Source of the DNA: Lachnospiraceae bacterium XBD2001
GTDB taxonomy: Bacteria; Bacillota; Clostridia; Lachnospirales; Lachnospiraceae
DNA length: 64,000 bases
NCBI GenBank assembly: GCA_900116395.1
Contig: FPAN01000002.1
Coordinates: forward strand, 372,001-436,000
Direction of reading: 5' to 3'
Below the pieces are notes generated by a model. It did no database searches. It saw only the letters and a program-made list of their open reading frames with translations, and was not told the origin of the DNA. Below, one piece after another: positions 9,139-18,248 of this stretch. Numbering within the stretch: position 1 is the first letter of the stretch; each line of letters starts with the position of its first letter. The translations under genes were made by a program, and so were the position numbers.

Positions 9139-11136
9139 ATGAAAATTCAATCGGGTAAAGTATTTTTTTTTTCTCTTCAAAGTGTGATTGCTATGTTTAC
9201 AATTCTAACTTGTCTAAGTCATGGCGTTGGATGCTTGCTGGCATCGAAATTCTGGATTTTTCAGTTAATCATTCTTTGGGGGACTGGTTATATTATTCAG
9301 AACTTCTTTTTTAAAGCGACTACCTGGAATGAAAATCTGTTGTTGGCATATCCGATAGGTATTGTGGTTGTCATGATAGAGTATTTCTTGCTCGTGCCTC
9401 TTGGATTAAAAGATTACATGCCGCTGGTTGCAGTTGTTCATGGATTAATCGTTATTGTTGGATTGATAAGACTACATCCTGCGGAAGAAAGGCAAGAGGT
9501 AATAAAGAACTGGCCGATTATTATTGCATTTCTGTTTGTTTGGCTTTTGTTTGGCTTATTTACGGTGTCCTTTGTGAATACTTTACCATCTGAATCAGGC
9601 GGAACGGACTATTTTGTCGATTGGCCATTTTGGGTTGGAAATAATATTTCATTTACAAAGGGTTTTCCGGTCGAGAATTTTAGGCAAGTAGGGGCTCCTT
9701 TTCGTTACCACTATTTTTCGAGTATTGTCATTGCACAAATCAGTTTGATGACAGGTATTGATGTTGTAGTTCTTAGTTTTTATTTTTCATTTATCTTAGC
9801 TGCAATTCTTTTAGTGGGGGCTTCTTTTTTCTTGTTGACCCTAGTGACAGAGCAAACTTTGTTAATAACTATTGGGATGATAGGACTACTTTTTACAGAT
9901 GGTACTACGGTGACGCTTGCCTGGCACAACTTGATATGTCCCTTTGGGTTTGATTATGCATATGCATATGAATTGTTTTCTATTGCGATAATTAAAAGAA
10001 TTGCAGATGGTGATAGAAGTAAAGCTACATGGTTTCTATCAACTCTGTTTCTTGTTATGTGTGTAGGAAATAAAGGACCAGTTGGCGTTGTAGTTCTTTC
10101 GGGATTTGGAATTCTTGCGCTAATCCTGTTGTGCCACAAAGAAATACGAGTAGCATTTATGTATGGAGGTAGTTGGCTAGCAGCATTTATCTGTACATTT
10201 TTTGCTTTTATTTATGATAAGTGGTGTGTTGAGTCAGAAGCAGGCTTAAAATATGTAGGATTGCGTGGGGCTATTAGAGAGAACTATTTTGTATATAGTT
10301 TAAAAAATGGTCTCATGAATGCAATAGGAATCGGCGATTCAAAACTACTTTCTTTATACAGCCTATGGTTAGATGTATTTAGGACAAACAAGTTTGCGCT
10401 TGTGATGCTAACAATAGCAGGCATAATGTTGCTATTATTACTCATAAGAAAAAAGTATTATCCATTCATTTTGATTGCTGTTATAGTATCAATATTTGGT
10501 TATTATCTTGGAGTCGCTACTGTACAAAGTGGTGGTAGTCAGATGTATTTTTGTATGGCGGCAGTACCGTTTAGTATTATTGCTGGAGTATATATAATAG
10601 AAATATACCGTGGATATAAGCAATATGTTTATGCGCCGTTAATAGCGTTGGCATGCATTTTTTTAGGAGTTTCGTCTGAATTATGTGTTGAAACACTTCT
10701 ATTTAAGTCATCTGAGGGAATCGCCTGCATTAGAGGTAAGCAGACACAGAATAGCTATACTACTGATCACTATATGGACGAGCTGGATTATGATACTTGT
10801 TTATGGATTCGAGATAATACAGATAGTGGAGCGGTGATTGCAATAGATAGTTGGGAAGGCTCATATGGATTAAACCGTGAGATGATGGCAGGTGTTTTTT
10901 CTGAGCGATTTGTGTTTAACGAAATGAAGTATACTTGGAATAGTGAGGAAGCATTTCGACGAAATAGTCTGGTTCAGGAATTCTTTTTGTCGCAGAATAC
11001 AGGGAATGCACTAATAGATGAAGGTGTAGATTATGTTATACGGACAAATGAGATAACTAAATGTAATTTTGGTACTGCGCTTAAGGATAAAATCGTGTAC
11101 TCAAATAGTAGGTATACAGTTTACCGATTGAAATAG
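9139..11136 (+). CDS. Large GT-C-like membrane protein
   Basis: A 665-residue protein with about 12 membrane segments and a C-terminal soluble region of roughly 150 residues. The first large extracytoplasmic loop contains SESGGTDYFVDWPFWVGN and ENFRQVGAPFRYHYFSS. Acidic residues in such a loop are typical of GT-C glycosyltransferases, which use polyprenyl-phosphate sugars outside the membrane. No named family was recognised with certainty. Lying close to a GtrB-like GT2 and a second GT-C-like protein, it may glycosylate the polymer after export. An AAGGAG site lies 12 bases before the ATG, a long spacing. Confidence 0.5.
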   Translation: MKIQSGKVFFFSLQSVIAMFTILTCLSHGVGCLLASKFWIFQLIILWGTGYIIQNFFFKATTWNENLLLAYPIGIVVVMIEYFLLVPLGLKDYMPLVAVVHGLIVIVGLIRLHPAEERQEVIKNWPIIIAFLFVWLLFGLFTVSFVNTLPSESGGTDYFVDWPFWVGNNISFTKGFPVENFRQVGAPFRYHYFSSIVIAQISLMTGIDVVVLSFYFSFILAAILLVGASFFLLTLVTEQTLLITIGMIGLLFTDGTTVTLAWHNLICPFGFDYAYAYELFSIAIIKRIADGDRSKATWFLSTLFLVMCVGNKGPVGVVVLSGFGILALILLCHKEIRVAFMYGGSWLAAFICTFFAFIYDKWCVESEAGLKYVGLRGAIRENYFVYSLKNGLMNAIGIGDSKLLSLYSLWLDVFRTNKFALVMLTIAGIMLLLLLIRKKYYPFILIAVIVSIFGYYLGVATVQSGGSQMYFCMAAVPFSIIAGVYIIEIYRGYKQYVYAPLIALACIFLGVSSELCVETLLFKSSEGIACIRGKQTQNSYTTDHYMDELDYDTCLWIRDNTDSGAVIAIDSWEGSYGLNREMMAGVFSERFVFNEMKYTWNSEEAFRRNSLVQEFFLSQNTGNALIDEGVDYVIRTNEITKCNFGTALKDKIVYSNSRYTVYRLK

Positions 11137-11142
11137 GAGCTT

Positions 11143-12045
11143 ATGTCAGTGGGAAAAATCGTATTGTTTTTGATGAACGAGAAGGGCTTTTTTGTCCTTG
11201 AAAACTTGCTTAGGGATAAAGGTGCGGAAGTTTTAGAATGCGTAATTACTTCTCAAGATTTAAATATTAAGAAGGATTATTATGACGATATAATAGAGCT
11301 ATGTAAAGCATATTCAATCCCTTGCTACAATAAAGCGAATATGCCGGATTTGGATGGCTATAAAGGCTATAAGGTAGCAATCGGTTGGCGATGGATGATA
11401 CAAGGCGATATAAGTCGCTTAGTAGTATTGCACGACTCGCTACTTCCTAAGTATCGTGGTTTTGCTCCTTTGGCCAATATGCTTATTAATAAAGAACCAC
11501 AAATTGGGGTGACAGCATTATTTGCAGGTGAGGAATTTGATGATGGAGACATTATAGATAGTAGAAGTGCTATGGTTAATTATCCAATTAAGATTGAAGA
11601 AGCTATTCAAATTGTGAAGTATTTATATTATGAAATAGTGGCTGGAATTGTAGACAAGCTGCAAGAACAAATTGAGCTACCGAGAATTAAGCAAGACAAT
11701 ACCGAGGTATCTTATAGTTGTTGGAGAGATAAGGATGATTATATAATAGATTGGAATTCGTGGGATGTGGATAAGATCGCAAGAGTTGTCGATGCAGTGG
11801 GGTTCCCTTACGAAGGAGCGAGGACCAGCCTGAATGGCGAACAGATTATTATTGATGAAGCCGCCCCCCATAGAGATTATCATGTGGAAGCCGCTGAAGA
11901 TCATATAGGCAAGATGCTATTTGTGCAGAACCAGCATCCATTTGTAGTTTGCAAAGATGGATTATTAGAAATAATCTCAGCGCATTACTTGGACGGAAAG
12001 AGTATTCTTCCACTGAAAAAGTATAGGAGCAGATTTGGAAAATGA
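11143..12045 (+). CDS. Formyltransferase-family protein with altered N-x-H motif
   Basis: A 300-residue protein of the methionyl-tRNA/sugar formyltransferase fold. It shows LHDSLLPKYRGFAP (about residues 96-109), GVTALF and FDDGDI (about 132-137), aligning with the SLLPxxRG, GVT and DxGDI signatures of this family. The conserved catalytic Asn two residues before the His is replaced by Val (V95, H97); the His and Asp133 remain. The cluster suggests N-formylation of an amino sugar with 10-formyl-THF, not initiator tRNA. AGGAG lies only 3 bases before ATG 11143, so the in-frame GTG at 11149 may be the real start. It overlaps the next gene by ATGA. Confidence 0.7.
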   Translation: MSVGKIVLFLMNEKGFFVLENLLRDKGAEVLECVITSQDLNIKKDYYDDIIELCKAYSIPCYNKANMPDLDGYKGYKVAIGWRWMIQGDISRLVVLHDSLLPKYRGFAPLANMLINKEPQIGVTALFAGEEFDDGDIIDSRSAMVNYPIKIEEAIQIVKYLYYEIVAGIVDKLQEQIELPRIKQDNTEVSYSCWRDKDDYIIDWNSWDVDKIARVVDAVGFPYEGARTSLNGEQIIIDEAAPHRDYHVEAAEDHIGKMLFVQNQHPFVVCKDGLLEIISAHYLDGKSILPLKKYRSRFGK

Positions 12046-12977
12046 AACTATTAAGTTTTGTAATACCATGTTATCGAAGCGAAAAAACAATACAACCTGT
12101 GATTGATGAGATTATCAAGACGGTTATGGAAAAGAATGAAGAATATGATTACGAAATTATTCTAGTTAATGATTGTAGTCCAGATAGTGTTTATGATGTT
12201 TTATGTGAATTGGCAGCGGGAAATAACAGAATAAAAGTTGTGAATCTCGCGAAAAATTCTGGAAAGCATGCTGCTGTTTTGTGCGGATACTTATATGCAA
12301 AGGGTAGTATTATAGTCAATTTGGATGATGATTATCAGTGCCCTGTTTATGAATTATGGAAGTTCGTAGATAGGATTGAAGCGGGTTATGATGTGGTAAT
12401 TGCAAAATATTACGAAAAGAAACAGTCTAAATTTAAGAATTTTGGAAGCACGGTGAATGCTAAGATGGCAGAAGTGTTGTTATCAAAGCCGAGAGATTTA
12501 CATTACGAGAATTTTAGTGTAATGAAAAAATTTGTCGCCGAGGAAATGATAAAGTATAGTAATCCTTTCCCTTATTTGGAAGGCCTTCTATTAAGTGTTA
12601 CCCATAACATTGCAAATATTGAGATAGAAGAGCGAGAACGCCTTGATTCTTTGAAAACAGGTTTTACATTTAAAAAGAGTTTGGCCTTGTTTCTAAATGG
12701 TATGACAGCGTTCTCAGTAAAACCATTGCGCATTGCTACAATTATTGGAATGATTACATCTGGTATTGGATTACTTTATGCAGTTATTATTGTTATCCGA
12801 AGACTTATTGGAGCTATTTCGGTGCAAGGGTATAGTTCATTACTGGCTGCTTTATTAATAATTGGTGGTGTGATTATGATGATGCTTGGCATTATTGGAG
12901 AATATATTGGTAGAATATATATATGTATTAATGGCTTGCCACAATATACTGTGCGAAATACTATTAATATGGATTAA
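12042..12977 (+). CDS. GtrB/DPM1-like GT2 glycosyltransferase with two C-terminal TM segments
   Basis: A 311-residue family 2 glycosyltransferase. The N-terminal catalytic domain has SFVIPCYRSEKTI, ILVNDCSPDS and the metal-binding VNLDDDYQCP. Two hydrophobic segments near residues 230-300 anchor it. This is the layout of GtrB/ArnC/DPM1 enzymes, which transfer a sugar from a nucleotide donor to undecaprenyl phosphate on the cytoplasmic face. With a small flippase and a GT-C enzyme it would form a three-component side-branch glycosylation system; both GT-C candidates are nearby and an SMR-like pair lies at 22.9-23.6 kb. The sugar is unknown. Confidence 0.85.
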   Translation: MKLLSFVIPCYRSEKTIQPVIDEIIKTVMEKNEEYDYEIILVNDCSPDSVYDVLCELAAGNNRIKVVNLAKNSGKHAAVLCGYLYAKGSIIVNLDDDYQCPVYELWKFVDRIEAGYDVVIAKYYEKKQSKFKNFGSTVNAKMAEVLLSKPRDLHYENFSVMKKFVAEEMIKYSNPFPYLEGLLLSVTHNIANIEIEERERLDSLKTGFTFKKSLALFLNGMTAFSVKPLRIATIIGMITSGIGLLYAVIIVIRRLIGAISVQGYSSLLAALLIIGGVIMMMLGIIGEYIGRIYICINGLPQYTVRNTINMD

Positions 12978-12980
12978 AAG

Positions 12981-14198
12981 ATGTTTTCTTCTGGGAGGAA
13001 GGACTTGAAGAAAAAGAAATCTACGTACTACGTAACTGCAGTGATGATTTTTGCTGTTTTTGTAATTACGTTTTTAATGGGATATAAAATGAGTGGTGTC
13101 CCCAAAGGAGATTATGAATGGCATATATTGCAAGCTGAAAAATTGAAATATGGCTTGCTTTATGCTTCTAGAGAGTTGGGATATCCTTTGGGAATGTATC
13201 ATGTGCTGATGTTTTTCACAATGAATCTTGGTATACCAGCAAGAATTGCTGCAGCTTTTATTTCTGCGTGTGCAGGTACGATGGTATATTTACTTGTTTT
13301 AATTTATTACAAGAAGATTTGCGGCTGTAATATTAAAAACAGTCTATATTATACTTTGATTGGTGTGCTTTTGCTCATAGTAACACCATTATATATTCCA
13401 AGTTATAACAAAGAATTATACTTAGGACAGGGTGCTCCGAACACATGGCATAACCCTACGAATCTTATGGTTAAACCTTTTGCAGTGTTGGCATTTGTAT
13501 TGTTTTTGCTTATTATCAGAGAAGTAAATGCAAAGAAGAGCAATATTTTTATGATAATGTTTTTTTCTATTATTTTGTGTATTAGTTGTTTCGCAAAAGC
13601 AAGTTTAGTCCAATTCTTTTTACCTGGCGTAGGGGTGTACCTCGGACTAGAAATGTTGAAAAATAGGAATAATTGTCTGGCTATAAAGAGTTATCTAGCT
13701 ATAGGTTGTAGTATGATTCCTGCTTTTTTATTTATACTTTTTCAAGCTTATGAGATATTTGATAAAACTTCTTCTAATCACATTATGATAGCTCCTTTTA
13801 AAGTGGTAAAATATTATGCACCAAGTTGTTTCGTCTCCCTTTTACTGGCAATTGGGTTACCACTTTTAATTACAATATGTTGGCGAGATGTGTTGAAAAA
13901 AGCGCATGTAAAGCTTGCTTGGATATTACTGTTTTCTGGATATATGGAATGGATACTTTTGGCAGAGGAAGGACCAAGACTGTATCATTGTAATTTTATT
14001 TGGGGGTATAATCTGGCTTTATTTCTTCTTTATATGTGCATGATGGGTGTGCTTGCTGAAAAAGTCATGTTGTATATGAAGAACCGTTCTACAGTAGAGC
14101 AAAAAAAGATACTGGTCACTTGTATACTTGGAGCAATTCAGATTATTGATGGGATTTACTATTATTTATATCTATTGACGACTGCTAAGCAATGCTAA
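12981..14198 (+). CDS. GT-C-like polytopic membrane protein
   Basis: A 405-residue protein with about ten hydrophobic segments. The first outside loop holds MSGVPKGDYEWHILQAEKL, where the acidic pair after a short polar run resembles the catalytic loop Asp of GT-C enzymes; a second loop has GAPNTWHNPTNLMVKP. It starts 3 bases after the GtrB-like gene, which suggests a functional pair: one makes the lipid-linked sugar, the other uses it outside. No precise family was recognised. Codon use is very AT-rich, like its neighbours. Confidence 0.5.
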   Translation: MFSSGRKDLKKKKSTYYVTAVMIFAVFVITFLMGYKMSGVPKGDYEWHILQAEKLKYGLLYASRELGYPLGMYHVLMFFTMNLGIPARIAAAFISACAGTMVYLLVLIYYKKICGCNIKNSLYYTLIGVLLLIVTPLYIPSYNKELYLGQGAPNTWHNPTNLMVKPFAVLAFVLFLLIIREVNAKKSNIFMIMFFSIILCISCFAKASLVQFFLPGVGVYLGLEMLKNRNNCLAIKSYLAIGCSMIPAFLFILFQAYEIFDKTSSNHIMIAPFKVVKYYAPSCFVSLLLAIGLPLLITICWRDVLKKAHVKLAWILLFSGYMEWILLAEEGPRLYHCNFIWGYNLALFLLYMCMMGVLAEKVMLYMKNRSTVEQKKILVTCILGAIQIIDGIYYYLYLLTTAKQC

Positions 14199-14258
14199 AA
14201 AACTATAAATGTTGAATGATGAGATGACGATTAATACTACAGATAATTGAATTAGTGG

Positions 14259-15203
14259 ATGGGAATAAAAGTGAAAGAAAGAAAAGTTTTATTTATAGGT
14301 ATTGGTTCTATTGCAAAGCGGCATATTAGAAATTTGAAAAGTATTTTAGGCGATAAAATTGAAATTAGTGCGATTCGGAGAACTGCGAGTAGGCATATAC
14401 CTAGAGATGTAAACGATTGCATCGAACATTTTTATACACTATTTGAAGAACTTGAAGGCAATTATGATGCCATATTTATTACGAATCCAACCGCGTTGCA
14501 TTATGATACATTGCAGAAATATGGGCATATGAGTGATGCATTATTCGTTGAAAAGCCAGTTTTTGTTACCGGCGAGGAAGATATTACTCCATGGATGAAT
14601 ACAACCAAAAAGTTTTATGTGGCTGCGCCACTACGTTATTCCAATGTCATTCAGTGGTTAAAACAAAACTTTGATTTTACGACTGTGCATAGTATGAGAG
14701 TAATTTCATCCAGTTATCTTCCGGATTGGAGACCGGGTATAGATTATCGGGATACTTACTCAGCGCATAAGAACATGGGCGGTGGAGTGTCGATTGATTT
14801 GATACATGAATGGGACTATATCAGTTATTTGCTTGGTTTCCCAACTAAGATGCGGAGTATTATTTCTCAAAAATCTAATTTGGAAATTGATTCCGATGAT
14901 ATTGCCGTATACATTGCTGAGTATCCACAGATGTTAGTTGAAGTTCATTTGGATTATTTTGGGCGTAAGCCAATACGCCAGTTGGAAATCATTTCAGAGG
15001 AAGATACGATAATAGCAGATTTATTGGAACAACGTATCACTTGGCTTTCTAGTGGAAAAGTATTAGACTTATCCGAGGATAGAGACTCCTACCAAAGAAA
15101 AGAATTGTTGCATTTTCTTGATATTGTCGATGGTAGGGTAGAAAGTGACAATACATTAGAAGAAGCTTGCAGAGTCTTACGAATTGCAAGAGGTGTGGAA
15201 TGA
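14259..15203 (+). CDS. Gfo/Idh/MocA-family oxidoreductase
   Basis: A 314-residue NAD(P)-dependent dehydrogenase. The N-terminus reads KVLFIGIGSIAKRHIRNL, a Rossmann GxGxxxxxH signature, and VEKPVF carries the EKP motif of the family. A GGGVSIDLIHEWDY segment provides the substrate-site His/Asp residues. Such enzymes often sit beside CMP-nonulosonate synthetases and may alter the sugar's oxidation state. The ATG at 14259 is used here; the GTG at 14271 (preceded by GGGA) is an alternative start. It overlaps the cytidylyltransferase gene by ATGA, so the two are likely coupled. The substrate is not determined. Confidence 0.8.
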   Translation: MGIKVKERKVLFIGIGSIAKRHIRNLKSILGDKIEISAIRRTASRHIPRDVNDCIEHFYTLFEELEGNYDAIFITNPTALHYDTLQKYGHMSDALFVEKPVFVTGEEDITPWMNTTKKFYVAAPLRYSNVIQWLKQNFDFTTVHSMRVISSSYLPDWRPGIDYRDTYSAHKNMGGGVSIDLIHEWDYISYLLGFPTKMRSIISQKSNLEIDSDDIAVYIAEYPQMLVEVHLDYFGRKPIRQLEIISEEDTIIADLLEQRITWLSSGKVLDLSEDRDSYQRKELLHFLDIVDGRVESDNTLEEACRVLRIARGVE

Positions 15204-15958
15204 AGATACTATTTACAATATGTGGAAGAGCCGGATCTAAAGGGTTTAAGAATAAAAATTTGAAAGAAATGAATGAAGTGCCGCTAGTGTATTACACGCT
15301 CGCGGTAATTTCTATGTATAAAAGAAAACATACGGAAGATGTTGTTCAAGTTGCTTTGAATACAGATAGTCAGCCGTTAATAGATATGGTTGTAAAGTGT
15401 AATGATATGCTTAGTGTCTGTATTGTAGAGCGTAAACAGGAATTGGCCGGGGATCGTGTGGCTAAGGTGGATGTTATTCGAGATACATATAATGTGTGTG
15501 GCCATGATTATGATGTGATTATTGATTTGGATATTACATCTCCACTTCGTACATTAGTGGATTTAGAGAATTTGATTCACGAGTATGAATCAAATGCTAA
15601 CTTTGAATTAGTTACAAGTGTTGTTCCGGCTCGTCGTAGCCCATATTTTAACATGGTTGAGAAGAAGGGTGAGTTCTTCAAGAAAATCTGTGTATCTAAT
15701 TATACAGCCAGACAAGAGGCGCCTGCATCTTACGAATTGAATGCCAGTATGTATGCGTATCGCCCTGACTTTTTGGCGTCAGAGTTTACAGATACCATTT
15801 TGGATCATAACTGCGGTATTTCCGTAATGCCAGATTATCTTGTTTTAGATATTGATTCAGAAGAAGACTTTCAGATGATGCAAGTGCTGCATCAATTCTA
15901 TATTAAATCAGATGACGGCTTGCGCGAAGTATACGAAGAAGCCAAGAAGTTTATGTAG
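15200..15958 (+). CDS. CMP-nonulosonic acid synthetase (LegF/NeuA family)
   Basis: The start is ATG 15200, overlapping the upstream stop, because the family motif begins right after it; the frame is open further upstream but that part belongs to the previous gene. The 252-residue protein shows FTICGRAGSKGFKNKN, the cytidylyltransferase signature (the AxRxGSKGxxxKN pattern), then DLDITSPLR with metal-binding Asp residues and SMYAYRPDF. It activates the free nine-carbon sugar with CTP for transfer. Lying between two oxidoreductases in the nonulosonate cluster, it is probably the LegF step. Confidence 0.88.
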   Translation: MKILFTICGRAGSKGFKNKNLKEMNEVPLVYYTLAVISMYKRKHTEDVVQVALNTDSQPLIDMVVKCNDMLSVCIVERKQELAGDRVAKVDVIRDTYNVCGHDYDVIIDLDITSPLRTLVDLENLIHEYESNANFELVTSVVPARRSPYFNMVEKKGEFFKKICVSNYTARQEAPASYELNASMYAYRPDFLASEFTDTILDHNCGISVMPDYLVLDIDSEEDFQMMQVLHQFYIKSDDGLREVYEEAKKFM

Positions 15959-15963
15959 AAAGT

Positions 15964-16980
15964 GTGTTTCGTAGTATGAAGGTAATTAATAAAGTTTTAG
16001 TTGTGGGATATGGTTCTATGGGACGTCGTCGAATTCGTCTTACATCGGAACTGCTCCCGGATGCAGTGTTCTATTGTGTTGATAGTAATGTGGAACGCCA
16101 GAAACAAGCTACAGAAGACGGACATCAGGCAGTATCGTCATTGCAGGAAGGACTGGATATTCATCCGGATATAGCATTTGTATGCACATCTCCAGGACAT
16201 CATGCAGAGCTTTTGCTTCAGATTGTTGCAGCAGGTGTACCTGTTTTTACGGAACTGAATCTAACCTCTAATAAGTATGATATGTTATTAGAAGCATCTG
16301 TGGAGTATCAAGTGCCTATTTTTGTGTCCAGTACGCTTGTATATAAGAAGCAGATGAATCTATTTAAAGAAATGGTAGGAAAGCAGAGTAAACCATTGAC
16401 TTACATGTATCATGTTGGCCAATATTTACCGGATTGGCATCCATGGGAGAGCTACAAAGATTTCTTTATTGGTAGAAAAGAAACAAATGGCATTCGTGAG
16501 ATTATGGCGATTCAACTACCGTGGATTGTTGATTGCTTTGGCAAGATTGCGGATGTCAGGGTAACACATCAGAAATGTACAGATTTGGATATCCAGTTCC
16601 CGGATAGCGTGATTCTAAGTATTGTTCACGAAAGTGGTCATATTGGTGTGTTTGTCGTAGATGTAACTTCACGTAAGGCAACGACACATCTTGAGGTTAT
16701 AGGTGAGGACATCCATGTGTTCTGGGATGGACATAATGATGATTTATTCAAGTTAAATATTGATACCAAGGAGCTAGAATCCGTTGAGGTATATGCATCA
16801 GAAGAACATGTCGAAGGTTATTCTGACAATATTGCGGAAGAACCATATCGAGATGAAATCCGGGAGTTCATCCGTACGATTGATGGAGAATCGCCTCGAT
16901 ACGGATTGGAAAATGACGCGTATATTCTGGGCATTATTGATCAAATTGAAAAGGAATATATGTCACAGTATAATAAGTAG
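15964..16980 (+). CDS. Second Gfo/Idh/MocA-family oxidoreductase
   Basis: A 338-residue enzyme with a Rossmann start (VLVVGYGSMGRRRIRL) and the family's central region (VFTELNLTSNKYD in place of EKP, then VGQYLPDWHPWESYKDFF). The EKP lysine is not preserved, so catalysis may differ from the neighbour at 14.3 kb or be lost. It shares the LPDWxPxxxYxD segment with that neighbour, which suggests an old duplication. The start is either GTG 15964 or the in-frame ATG 15976. Its function in nonulosonate tailoring is inferred from position only. Confidence 0.75.
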   Translation: MFRSMKVINKVLVVGYGSMGRRRIRLTSELLPDAVFYCVDSNVERQKQATEDGHQAVSSLQEGLDIHPDIAFVCTSPGHHAELLLQIVAAGVPVFTELNLTSNKYDMLLEASVEYQVPIFVSSTLVYKKQMNLFKEMVGKQSKPLTYMYHVGQYLPDWHPWESYKDFFIGRKETNGIREIMAIQLPWIVDCFGKIADVRVTHQKCTDLDIQFPDSVILSIVHESGHIGVFVVDVTSRKATTHLEVIGEDIHVFWDGHNDDLFKLNIDTKELESVEVYASEEHVEGYSDNIAEEPYRDEIREFIRTIDGESPRYGLENDAYILGIIDQIEKEYMSQYNK

Positions 16981-17001
16981 TTGTGTGAAGGAGTAGAGCG
17001 A

Positions 17002-18231
17002 TTGTTTGATTTAAATAGTTTTATAAATACATATGTTACCAAACGGCCAGCTTCAATGTTTGGTGATGATATTCAGCGCAATTATGAAGCATTGACAGAT
17101 GCAATTCAGAATAAGTCTGTTCTTGTAATAGGAGGAGCAGGATCCATTGGATCTAGCTTCATTCGTGCTATACTGCCATTTCGACCTTCAGAACTTGTCG
17201 TAGTAGATACGAATGAAAATGCGTTAACGGAATTAACGCGTAGTTTACGTTCTAATGCTGAATTGGCTCCTTGTGTTCCGGATACTTACTTACCTTATCC
17301 TATGGATTATAGTTCGGTTACCTTTCGAAGAATGTTTCTTCACCACAAGCGCGCTAACGGATTAAGTGGTTTCGATATTGTAGCAAACTTTTCTGCACAC
17401 AAGCATGTGCGATCTGAGAAGGATATATACAGTGTTGAGGCGTTGTTACGTAATAACGTTATTAGCGCTAAGAAGCTTTTGGACTTGTTGGAGGAGAATC
17501 CACCGGAAGTATATTTCTGTGTATCTACCGATAAAGCAGCGAATCCGGTTAATATCATGGGCGCAAGCAAGCGTATTATGGAGGATTTGATTTTTTCTTA
17601 TTCTAATGCATTTCCAGTTAAGACAGCCAGATTTGCCAATGTTGCGTTTTCAAATGGAAGTTTACCTGCTGGATTCTTGGAGAGATTGAATCATCATCAG
17701 CCACTGTCTGCACCAACGGATACGAAGCGTTACTTTGTATCTCCGCAGGAGTCTGGACAGATTTGCATGTTATCAGCAATGATAGGACAGAATCGTGCCA
17801 TCTTCTTCCCGAAGTTAGAAGAAGCGCAGATGACAACGTTTGATTGTATTGCCAAGGATTTGCTTGCAGAAATGGGACATGAGATTGACTATTGTTCTTC
17901 TGACGAGGAAGCAATTCATAAAGCAGCAAACTGGAGGCAGGGACAACCATATCCGGTGCATTTTAGTGCGTCGGATACTTCCGGGGAGAAATCTTTTGAG
18001 GAGTTCTATGTAGAGGGAGAGTCAGTAGATATGGAGCGCTTTGGCTCATTAGGTGTTATTACCGATAAGCCAGTGCCTGATCGTGAGGCAGTTGTGAGCT
18101 TGATTCATACTTTGGACCAGGCATTTGAATCGGAGAATTGCACCAAGGCGGATATAGTTCGCTTGATTAGTAATTATTTGCCGAATTTTGAGCATATTGA
18201 AACCGGTAAAAGCTTAGATGGGAAAATGTAA
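17002..18231 (+). CDS. NDP-GlcNAc 4,6-dehydratase, LegB-like (CapD superfamily)
   Basis: The TTG at 17002 is chosen because AAGGAG lies 8 bases before it (16988-16993). The 409-residue extended SDR has VLVIGGAGSIGSSFIR for NAD binding and CVSTDKAANPVNIMGASK at the active site, where Met takes the place of the usual Tyr, as in CapD/PglF/FlaA1-type dehydratases. It probably makes the 4-keto-6-deoxy sugar that LegC aminates in the next gene. There is no N-terminal membrane region, unlike the CapD-type protein at 26 kb. The nucleotide (GDP or UDP) is not readable from sequence; GDP fits the PtmE-like gene. Confidence 0.8.
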   Translation: MFDLNSFINTYVTKRPASMFGDDIQRNYEALTDAIQNKSVLVIGGAGSIGSSFIRAILPFRPSELVVVDTNENALTELTRSLRSNAELAPCVPDTYLPYPMDYSSVTFRRMFLHHKRANGLSGFDIVANFSAHKHVRSEKDIYSVEALLRNNVISAKKLLDLLEENPPEVYFCVSTDKAANPVNIMGASKRIMEDLIFSYSNAFPVKTARFANVAFSNGSLPAGFLERLNHHQPLSAPTDTKRYFVSPQESGQICMLSAMIGQNRAIFFPKLEEAQMTTFDCIAKDLLAEMGHEIDYCSSDEEAIHKAANWRQGQPYPVHFSASDTSGEKSFEEFYVEGESVDMERFGSLGVITDKPVPDREAVVSLIHTLDQAFESENCTKADIVRLISNYLPNFEHIETGKSLDGKM

Positions 18232-18248
18232 GAAAGAAGGATTGTAAG

